From: Nitriliruptoraceae bacterium
GTDB lineage: Bacteria > Actinomycetota > Nitriliruptoria > Nitriliruptorales > Nitriliruptoraceae
NCBI GenBank assembly: GCA_007118045.1
Contig: SKTG01000151.1
Span: 1 to 11,969 of the forward strand
DNA: 11,969 nt
Direction of reading: 5' to 3'
Shown: positions 6,910 through 11,969 of the stretch, in pieces
How positions within the stretch are numbered: the stretch's first letter is position 1
How the letters are laid out: the number at the start of each line of letters is the position of its first letter
The notes under the pieces: model-generated
Databases searched by the model: none
What the model saw: only the letters and a program-made list of their open reading frames with translations
Told to the model about the DNA's origin: nothing
Translations under genes and position numbers: made by a program

Positions 6910-6938
6910 AGGATGCTGCGCGAGCTCTGCGAAGTCAA
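6910..6938 (-). promoter_or_regulatory. Predicted sigma-70 type promoter for the CoA-transferase operon
   Basis: On the minus strand a -35 box TTGACT (6938-6933) is separated by 17 bases from a -10 box CATCCT (6915-6910). The -35 matches five of six consensus bases; the -10 is weak, as is common in GC-rich actinobacteria. Transcription would start around 6903, inside the palindromic operator, leaving a leader of about 90 bases before the GTG at 6813. Confidence 0.5.
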
Positions 6939-6957
6939 GAGACGAGGCCCGGCCGGC

Positions 6958-7770
6958 TCAGGGCGCTCCAGGGACGCGATCGACCTGCGGGACCGAGCCC
7001 CGCAGCGCGAGGTCCTCGCTGACGCGGCCGGTGGTGGCCAGGAGCCAGGGCAGGTGTTGCTCGACCAGCACCTCGAGCGGCGTCTCCGCCGCGTGGACGG
7101 TGACGTTCATCGCCGCGACGACCCGCCCGTCGCCGTCGCGCAGTGGCGCGGCCGCGGAGCGGATGCCCGCCGCCAGGTACTCGTCGGCCACGGCCCAACC
7201 GCGGGCCCGCACCTCGCGCAGGTGCTGGTCACGCTCCTCGTCGGTCGGCTGCCACCTCGGCTCGATCCCCGAGCGGGACGGCGTCGTGAGTGTTCGCTCG
7301 AGCTCCTCGGCGGACAGCGCGGCGAGCAGCACGCTGCCGAGCGAGGTCTGCAGGGCCGGGAACCGCGTGCCGATGGAGACGGAGAAGGTGATGATCTTGG
7401 GTACGGCCACGCGCGCCACGTAGACGATGTCGGAACCATCGAGCTGCGCGATCGAGCTCGACTCGCCCGTCCGGGCGACCAGAGCCTCCATGTGGGGTCG
7501 CGCGAGCTCCCAGAGCCCCTGCGACTGCACGTACGCCGTCCCGAGCTCGAGCACGCGCGGCGTCAGGCGCCAGCCGTCGCGGTCGGCCCGGGCGTAGCCG
7601 AGCTGCTCGAGCGTGAGCAGCACGCGGCGGGCCGTCGGCCGCGCCAGCCCGGCCGCTTCGGCGACCTCGCGCAGGCTCATCGCGGGGTGCTCGGCGTCGA
7701 ACGCACGGATGACGTCCAGTCCGCGCGCGAGCGCCTCGATGAAGTCCCGGCCACCGTCCTCACGACCCAT
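6958..7770 (-). CDS. IclR-family transcriptional regulator, PcaR/PcaU/PobR type
   Basis: The 270-residue protein has an N-terminal winged helix-turn-helix (about 10-72, MSLREVAEAAGLARPTARRV being the recognition region) and a C-terminal IclR effector domain (about 80-255). The stretch PRVLELGTAYVQSQGLWELA, then ESSSIAQLDGSDIVYVARV and SIGTRFPALQTSLGSVLLA, is characteristic of the subgroup that controls protocatechuate and other aromatic acid pathways in response to the ring compound or a pathway intermediate. ATG at 7770 follows GGGAGGAG at ideal spacing. It is 55 bases after the DoxX gene on the same strand, so it is probably cotranscribed from the DoxX promoter and thereby self-regulated through the 17-bp element there. 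The downstream CoA-transferase operon has its own promoter. Whether it represses, activates or does both is not shown; operator positions favour repression. Confidence 0.92.
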   Translation of the reverse strand: MGREDGGRDFIEALARGLDVIRAFDAEHPAMSLREVAEAAGLARPTARRVLLTLEQLGYARADRDGWRLTPRVLELGTAYVQSQGLWELARPHMEALVARTGESSSIAQLDGSDIVYVARVAVPKIITFSVSIGTRFPALQTSLGSVLLAALSAEELERTLTTPSRSGIEPRWQPTDEERDQHLREVRARGWAVADEYLAAGIRSAAAPLRDGDGRVVAAMNVTVHAAETPLEVLVEQHLPWLLATTGRVSEDLALRGSVPQVDRVPGAP

Positions 7771-7825
7771 CCGAGCTCCTCCCGTTGGCTCCCCCGACCC
7801 GACCGCCGCGGGAGGCGACGTCACG

Positions 7826-8209
7826 TCACCCGTCCCGGCGCCCCGTGGCGGCCACGAGCAGCAGACCTCCGGCCAGCCCGAGGTTCTTGAGGAAGTGGAT
7901 GCGGTTGACCTTCCGGGCCGTCGGATCCTCGTCCCGCCAGTAGGCGTGGCCGGCGAGGCTGGTCGGCACCAACGACACCGCCAACCCGGCCGCGGCGGTG
8001 CGAGGCAGGATCCCGGCCGCCAGCCCGCACCCGCCGGCGACCATCGCGGCGCCGTTGACGCGTACGGCCAGCTCCGGGCGCGGGACGCCGAGCTGCTCGG
8101 CCAGGCCGGTACGCGGACCCGGGTCGACGGCCGCCTCACGACCGAGCACGATGAACGGCGCGGCCAGCAGCACGCCGGCGGCGCGCGCGACGTACGGCGA
8201 GATCGTCAT
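7826..8209 (-). CDS. DoxX-family integral membrane protein
   Basis: A 127-residue protein with four predicted membrane segments (about 6-25, 48-67, 70-88 and 103-121). Its end, NRIHFLKNLGLAGGLLLVA, is the typical last helix of DoxX proteins, and AYWRDEDPTARKVN before it is the usual loop. DoxX relatives appear in membrane oxidoreductase complexes and beside many catabolic and stress genes, but a molecular role is seldom known. ATG at 8209 has GGAGG six bases upstream. It is divergent from the amidohydrolase gene across a 208-bp regulatory region, and the IclR gene follows it closely. Its place as first gene of the regulator's unit suggests it is produced with the pathway, perhaps for redox or membrane protection; this is inference. 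Confidence 0.88.
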   Translation of the reverse strand: MTISPYVARAAGVLLAAPFIVLGREAAVDPGPRTGLAEQLGVPRPELAVRVNGAAMVAGGCGLAAGILPRTAAAGLAVSLVPTSLAGHAYWRDEDPTARKVNRIHFLKNLGLAGGLLLVAATGRRDG

Positions 8210-8231
8210 CGATCGCCTCCACGGTGTCGGA

Positions 8232-8248
8232 TGTTCGCTGAGCGGACA
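8232..8248 (-). promoter_or_regulatory. Operator-like near-palindrome before DoxX-IclR genes
   Basis: The minus strand reads TGTCCGCTCAGCGAACA. Its two arms pair at seven of eight positions around a single central base. It matches the site before the amidohydrolase (8351-8367) at 15 of 17 bases, and each lies in the same orientation relative to its own gene. It touches the predicted -10 box and covers the expected transcription start. It is a strong candidate IclR binding site; regulation is inferred. Confidence 0.68.
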
Positions 8249-8276
8249 GCTTCGCAGCACAGCGGCGTGATGTCGA
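8248..8276 (-). promoter_or_regulatory. Predicted promoter for the DoxX-IclR unit
   Basis: Minus-strand TCGACA (8276-8271, five of six bases of the -35 consensus) is 17 bases from GAAGCT (8253-8248, a weak -10). The call rests mainly on its matching layout with the amidohydrolase promoter, where the same palindrome lies just after the -10 box. Confidence 0.4.
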
Positions 8277-8317
8277 CCCTCCCAGCGATGGAGGAGCGAC
8301 GCCCGGCCACGCAACCC

Positions 8318-8346
8318 TTGACAGCTGGCCACCGCTCGCAGAACAT
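8318..8346 (+). promoter_or_regulatory. Predicted sigma-70 type promoter for the amidohydrolase gene
   Basis: A perfect -35 box TTGACA (8318-8323) is followed after 17 bases by GAACAT (8341-8346). Transcription would start near 8353, within the palindromic operator, giving a leader of about 65 bases. Confidence 0.65.
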
Positions 8347-8350
8347 GGCG

Positions 8351-8367
8351 TGTCCGCTCAGCGGAGA
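8351..8367 (+). promoter_or_regulatory. Operator-like near-palindrome before amidohydrolase gene
   Basis: TGTCCGCTCAGCGGAGA pairs arm to arm at seven of eight positions around one central base and is nearly identical to the element before DoxX. A further TGTCCG half-site follows at 8370-8375. It begins four bases after the -10 box, so a bound regulator would block initiation. Confidence 0.68.
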
Positions 8368-8417
8368 GATGTCCGTTCGCGCACGGGGAGCTGCGCGAGG
8401 AACCAGGGAGGCGACCC

Positions 8418-9899
8418 ATGTCCCAGGACGAGCAGGCCACGGCCGAGCGGCTCAACACCGGACGGCCCCTGGTGTTCCGCGACGCGACCGTGGTGACCAT
8501 GGACGGGGCCGACACGGTCCGGGAGGCCTGCGACGTCCTGGTGGTGGACCGCGAGATCGCCGACGTGGGCGAGGACCTCGAGGTCCCCGACGGTGCGCTG
8601 GAGATCGACGCCGCCGGCGGGATCGTCATGCCCGGCATGATCGACACGCACCGGCACATGTGGCAGACCTCGATGCGTGGCTACGGCGCGGACTGGTCGC
8701 TGACGCAGTACTTCGTCTTCTACTACCTGCAGTGGGGCAAGACCTTCCGGCCGGAGGACATCCGCGCCGGCAACCTGCTGGCCGCCGTCGAGGCGCTCGA
8801 CGCCGGCGTGACCACGGTCGTCGACTGGTCACACGGCTTGCAGACCGTGGAACACGCGGAGGCCGCGGCCGACGCCCTGCGATCGGTTCCCGGCCGCCAC
8901 GTGCTCGCCTACGGCAACATCCAGGCTGGTCCGTGGGAGTGGGTGCCGAGCGCCGATGTGCGCTCCTTCATGGAACGCAACCGCGGCAGCCACGACGCGC
9001 TGATGCAGGTGCAGTTCGCCTTCGACGTGACCGGTGACCCCGAGTTCCCGGAGAAGCCGGCGTTCGAGGCGGCCCGTGAGCTCGGCCTCCCCGTCAGCAC
9101 GCACGCGGGTGTCTGGGGCGCGACCACGGACGAGAGCATCCGGTTGATGTGCGACCACGGCTTCATGACGCCGGACGTGACCTACGTCCACGCGGCATCG
9201 TTGTCGCACGACTCGTACCAGCGCATCGCCGCCTCGGGTGCCTACGCCTCGGTGTCGACCGAGAGCGAGCAGAGCGCCGGTCAGGGCTACCCACCGACGT
9301 TCGCCCTGCGTCGGCACGGCATCCCGGTCTCGCTGTCGATGGACACCAGCGTGTGGTGGAGCGGGGACCTGTTCTCCGCCATGAGGGCCACGCTCAGCGC
9401 CGACCGCAGCCGGGAGCACCTCGAAGCACAGGCCGAGGGCAACACGGTTGTCAACAACGCCCTGCGTGCGGACGACGTGGTGCGCTGGGCCACCGACGGT
9501 GGCGCCAAAGCGCTTGGGCTGGATGATCTGGTGGGGTCGGTGGAACCGGGCAAGCGCGCGGACCTCGTGCTGCTCAGGAACGATCGGTCCCCGGCCATGT
9601 ACCCGATCCTCAACCCCACGGGCCACATCGCCTTCCAGGCGGGCCGCGCCGACGTGCACACGGTGCTGGTCGACGGCCGGGCGGTGAAGTTCGATCACGA
9701 GCTCGTCGACGTCGACCTCCGGCGCGCGAAGGAGGAGGTCGGTCGGACCATCGACTACCTACGCTCCGAGATGGGCGAGGACGAGTGGCGGCAGGGCATG
9801 TCACCCGAGCTGCCCGAGCAGGAGCTGTTCGACAACCCCTACCAGTACACCGACTGGGACGGCGGACGCGGTGCGAAGGCGGTCGATACCGCCGGCTGA
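8418..9899 (+). CDS. Amidohydrolase-superfamily protein (ATZ/TRZ, chlorohydrolase/deaminase group)
   Basis: The 493-residue protein has a small N-terminal beta domain (about 15-70), a TIM-barrel and a returning beta domain (about 370-430, VEPGKRADLVLL being typical). Metal ligands expected for the single-metal group are visible: H78 and H80 (DTHRHMWQT), H229 (VSTHAG), H258 (YVHAAS) and D309 (LSMDTS). The family hydrolyses C-N or C-halogen bonds of heterocycles, as in guanine deaminase or triazine hydrolases. The HxxE glutamate that many deaminases place after the third histidine is missing (H229-A-G-V232), so deaminase activity is not assured. The C-terminal 60 residues (from about 434) are rich in charged residues and look like a family extension. 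ATG at 8418 follows GGGAGG. It heads a rightward unit with the enolase-superfamily gene, under the TTGACA promoter and palindromic element. Substrate unknown. Confidence 0.88.
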   Translation: MSQDEQATAERLNTGRPLVFRDATVVTMDGADTVREACDVLVVDREIADVGEDLEVPDGALEIDAAGGIVMPGMIDTHRHMWQTSMRGYGADWSLTQYFVFYYLQWGKTFRPEDIRAGNLLAAVEALDAGVTTVVDWSHGLQTVEHAEAAADALRSVPGRHVLAYGNIQAGPWEWVPSADVRSFMERNRGSHDALMQVQFAFDVTGDPEFPEKPAFEAARELGLPVSTHAGVWGATTDESIRLMCDHGFMTPDVTYVHAASLSHDSYQRIAASGAYASVSTESEQSAGQGYPPTFALRRHGIPVSLSMDTSVWWSGDLFSAMRATLSADRSREHLEAQAEGNTVVNNALRADDVVRWATDGGAKALGLDDLVGSVEPGKRADLVLLRNDRSPAMYPILNPTGHIAFQAGRADVHTVLVDGRAVKFDHELVDVDLRRAKEEVGRTIDYLRSEMGEDEWRQGMSPELPEQELFDNPYQYTDWDGGRGAKAVDTAG

Positions 9900-9945
9900 G
9901 CACGAGGTCCGGACGCTGGCTGCGACGCAGCGGGGCGCGCCGACG

Positions 9946-10026
9946 GACCGACGGACGGTGCCGAGAGACCGACGGACGACGTGAGGGACCGAAGGACGAC
10001 GTGAGGGACCGACGGACGGCCACGAG
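9946..10026 (+). repeat. Four imperfect tandem copies of a ~20-bp unit
   Basis: Copies at 9946-9966, 9967-9986, 9987-10006 and 10007-10026 follow the consensus GACCGACGGACGACGTGAGG. The second and third differ at a single base. The array fills most of the 137-bp gap between the amidohydrolase and enolase-superfamily genes and ends right at the ribosome site of the latter, so each copy carries a GAGG-like piece. Confidence 0.85.
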
Positions 10027-10036
10027 AGGACAACGC

Positions 10037-11122
10037 ATGCGGATCGACCGGATCCTCGTCGGCCACGCCCCGGTGCGGATGCGCCGGCCGATGCGCTCGG
10101 CGATCCACGAGGCCACCCACACCCACAACGCGTTGGTCGAGGTCCACGCGGAGGGGGTGAAGGGCCAGGGGGCGGCCCTGACCCTGGCTGCCGGTCAGGC
10201 ACGCGCCGTCTGCGAGGTGATCGAGGACCTCGCGGGGCGCCTGCACGGCCGGGACGCGCGAGAGATCCACTCGCTCTGGGCCCTCATGCGAGGCCGGCTC
10301 GCCCTGACGGGCCACTCGGGCATCGGCCTGCTGGCGGTGGCGGCGCTCGACACGGCGTTGTGGGACCTGCATGCCCGCGCGCTCGACCGACCGTTGTTCC
10401 GCGTACTCGGCGGCACGGCGACCGAGGTGCCGGTCTATGCGCAACCCGGCTGGCTCGCCCTCGACGTCGAGGAGTTGCTCGAGGAGGCGTCGAGCTTCGA
10501 GGAGCAGGGCTTCCGTCACTACAAGATGCGCGTCGGATCGCCGGACTGGCGGGACGACCTCGCGCGGGTCACCCGCGTCCGTGAAACGCTCGACCCCGAG
10601 ACCCAGTTGCTGGTGGACGCCAACCAGGGTTGGTCCCGCATCGACGCGCTGGCGGCGACGCGCGCGCTCGACGAGCTCGGTCTGTTCTGGATCGAGGAGC
10701 CGGTGTCGGTCGACGACCATGTTGGCCTCGGCCAGATCGCCGCGTCCATCGACACGCCGGTGGCGGCCGGCGAGAGCGTCTTCGGTACCGAGGGCCTGAG
10801 TCCGCTGATCGAGCACGACGCGGCCGCCGTGCTGATGCCGGACCTCCAGCACTGCGGCGGACCGACGGGCTTCCTGCGCGCAGCCGTCCAGGCGGAGCTC
10901 GCCGGCCTGCCGGTCTCCAACCACCTCTTCCTCGAGGTCAGCATCCACCTGCTCGCCGCGTGCCCGAACCGGTACGTCGCCGAGTACATGCCCGGCTGGT
11001 GGGACGATCTCTACGAGCAGCCGCCGGCGATCGTGGACGGCCACCTGCGTCCCGGCGAGGAGCCCGGTGTCGGGGTGCGCTTCCGCAGTGATCACGCTGA
11101 CACGCTGACAACGGTGAGCTGA
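10037..11122 (+). CDS. Enolase-superfamily enzyme, mandelate racemase group (probable acid dehydratase or epimerase)
   Basis: At 361 residues the protein is the length of mandelate racemase. Compared with that enzyme as I recall it, functional residues line up with a constant offset of one: metal ligands D194 (VDANQGW), E220 (WIEEP) and E246 (AAGES), the dyad D269 (MPD) and H296 (SNHLFLEVSIHLLAA), and E316. The KxK motif is KMR (163-165), so the second lysine, the S-face base of the racemase, is arginine. That weakens a racemase call and favours a one-base or dehydratase reaction on an alpha-hydroxy acid. All members abstract the proton alpha to a carboxylate with Mg2+. ATG at 10037 follows GAGAGGA six bases upstream. 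It lies 137 bases after the amidohydrolase, with a tandem repeat between them, and probably shares its transcript. The substrate is unknown. Confidence 0.88.
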   Translation: MRIDRILVGHAPVRMRRPMRSAIHEATHTHNALVEVHAEGVKGQGAALTLAAGQARAVCEVIEDLAGRLHGRDAREIHSLWALMRGRLALTGHSGIGLLAVAALDTALWDLHARALDRPLFRVLGGTATEVPVYAQPGWLALDVEELLEEASSFEEQGFRHYKMRVGSPDWRDDLARVTRVRETLDPETQLLVDANQGWSRIDALAATRALDELGLFWIEEPVSVDDHVGLGQIAASIDTPVAAGESVFGTEGLSPLIEHDAAAVLMPDLQHCGGPTGFLRAAVQAELAGLPVSNHLFLEVSIHLLAACPNRYVAEYMPGWWDDLYEQPPAIVDGHLRPGEEPGVGVRFRSDHADTLTTVS

Positions 11123-11443
11123 GACCGCCTGCTCGCCGAGCTCGCGGGGCGCGGGGCCAGGGGCGCTCCGTGGGTGGTTCTCGGCGGTTCCGATGGGCTG
11201 CCGGTCGCTACGGCCGGCGTGGAGCAGCGGGTGGGTGGGCGGTCGATCGATCCCGTGGCGCGCGAGCGCTGGCGGCTCGCGGGCCGGTCGCCGGACGTCG
11301 GTTGGGCGCCCGAGCGAGGTCGGCAGCGGTGTCGGTGGATCGTCCACAACGTCGGCAGAACGGGCTTAGGGAACCTTTGTACGGGCGTTACAGTACATCC
11401 CACGTTATCCAGCACCGGCGGTGCAGCCGGGAAGGGGACACCT
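11123..11443. other. Non-coding stretch after the enolase-superfamily gene
   Basis: I see no gene here. A modest hairpin, CGCGAGC (11261-11267) with GCTCGCG (11275-11281) and a 7-base loop, could help end the preceding transcript but has no T-run. The right end (about 11362-11412) is clearly richer in A/T than its surroundings and looks like a promoter for the following open frame. Confidence 0.6.
11366..11397 (+). promoter_or_regulatory. Possible promoter with a short inverted repeat
   Basis: TACAGT (11389-11394) is a fair -10 box and TTAGGG, 17 bases upstream at 11366-11371, a poor -35. An inverted repeat TGTAC-N10-GTACA (11378-11397) overlaps the -10 and could be an operator. The local A/T enrichment is the main support. 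Confidence 0.35.
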
Positions 11444-11969
11444 GTGGAGGCCCGAGGCACGTGGACGGCGACACGGGCACCCACCCCGCACGCCGCCGCC
11501 CCGTCCTCCGGCTCAGGGCAGGCCGGAGCACTCGGGCACGCTCGAACCCGCGTGCGCTCGTCCCTCCGCATCGGCCCTCATCGCCCCGCTGACGGGCAGC
11601 AGGTCCGGTTGGTCCGGGAGGGCCGCGGGAGCTGGCAACCCGCCCTGACCGACACGGCGGCGACCTCTCCGGTCGATCCCGAGGTCGTCTCACCGTCCTC
11701 GGCCGGTCCCGGGGCCGCCACGACCCGACGCGTCCCCGCGGGGGGAGCCGCCGGCGACCGTGCAGTCGCTGCCGGCAGGGACCCACGCCCCCGCAGGTCG
11801 GATCCGGCCGACACGGACCGCCTGGACGGCAGGTCGGGTGCCGGTGGCCCGCCGCAGGAGCCTGCGGGTGACACGGGTGCCGCGGCTGGCGCGTCGGCGG
11901 CGACGCTCGGGACCGATGATGGGGTGCTGGTCGAGCCGCTCGAACGGCTCGACGGGGCGGTGTCGCAGG
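11444..11969 (+). CDS. Hypothetical low-complexity protein, N-terminal part (runs off the window)
   Basis: A frame opening with GTG at 11444, after GAAGGGG, stays open for 175 codons to the window edge with high third-position G/C. The residues are mostly Ala, Gly, Pro, Arg, Ser, Thr and Asp (for example PHAAAPSSGSGQAGALG), so this part would be disordered. The last stretch, TDDGVLVEPLERLDGAVSQ, could begin a folded domain. There is no signal peptide, no membrane segment and no recognisable motif. Open frames of this length occur by chance in such GC-rich DNA. The call therefore rests on the upstream promoter-like island, the ribosome site and the codon bias. I do not recognise it. Confidence 0.45.
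   Translation, partial: MEARGTWTATRAPTPHAAAPSSGSGQAGALGHARTRVRSSLRIGPHRPADGQQVRLVREGRGSWQPALTDTAATSPVDPEVVSPSSAGPGAATTRRVPAGGAAGDRAVAAGRDPRPRRSDPADTDRLDGRSGAGGPPQEPAGDTGAAAGASAATLGTDDGVLVEPLERLDGAVSQ

Noticed and set aside
5623..7890. 755-codon open frame on the + strand opposite the CoA-transferase and IclR genes
   Set aside because: The opposite strand holds two unmistakable protein families with ribosome sites; this frame encodes low-complexity sequence with no motif and is explained by the GC-biased third positions of the real genes.
9946..10026. CRISPR-like repeats
   Set aside because: The ~20-bp units abut directly with no unique spacers, and no cas gene is present; this is a simple tandem repeat.
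9839..11347. 502-codon open frame on the - strand opposite the enolase-superfamily gene
   Set aside because: The + strand frame carries a complete set of mandelate-racemase motifs and a ribosome site; the antisense frame has none and also reads through the tandem repeat.

Overview
The window comes from a very GC-rich bacterium with strongly G/C-biased third codon positions, purine-rich GGAGG-type ribosome sites and several GTG starts. Together with PASTA, ANTAR, DoxX and PcaR-type IclR proteins this points to an actinobacterium. Genus cannot be read from the sequence.

Left part (1-3550): a secreted or membrane-anchored protein with two PASTA domains runs leftwards off the edge. Divergent from it is a 581-residue sensor combining cobalamin-binding, GAF and ANTAR (RNA-binding) domains. 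A small SRPBCC/START-fold protein follows. A 200-bp stretch of short repeats ending in a perfect 15-bp inverted repeat closes this part and separates it from genes converging from the right.

Main part (3549-11122): this looks like one catabolic island built around an IclR regulator. Leftward, one transcription unit encodes a CaiB/BaiF CoA-transferase, a citryl-CoA-lyase-like enzyme and the two subunits of a LigAB-type extradiol dioxygenase (the dioxygenase genes overlap by ATGA). A second leftward unit encodes a DoxX membrane protein and the IclR regulator. Rightward, and divergent from DoxX, lie a metal-dependent amidohydrolase and a mandelate-racemase-group enolase-superfamily enzyme, separated by four 20-bp tandem repeats. 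A near-palindromic 17-bp element of the form TGTCCGCTCAGCGGACA sits at the expected transcription start of both divergent promoters. A weaker copy, overlapping a perfect 14-bp palindrome, sits at the CoA-transferase promoter. The simplest reading is that the IclR protein controls all three units and its own gene.

A reasonable, untested model is that the amidohydrolase and enolase-superfamily enzyme prepare or process a carboxylated or nitrogen-bearing ring compound, the LigAB enzyme opens a catecholic ring, and the CoA-transferase plus citryl-CoA-lyase-like protein split the resulting polycarboxylic hydroxy acid as a CoA thioester. That last step would replace the usual CoA-independent aldolase. 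Four of the enzymes carry departures from textbook active-site motifs, so the substrate may be unusual.

Right part (11123-11969): a 320-bp non-coding stretch with an AT-richer promoter-like island, then the start of a low-complexity, probably disordered protein that leaves the window.
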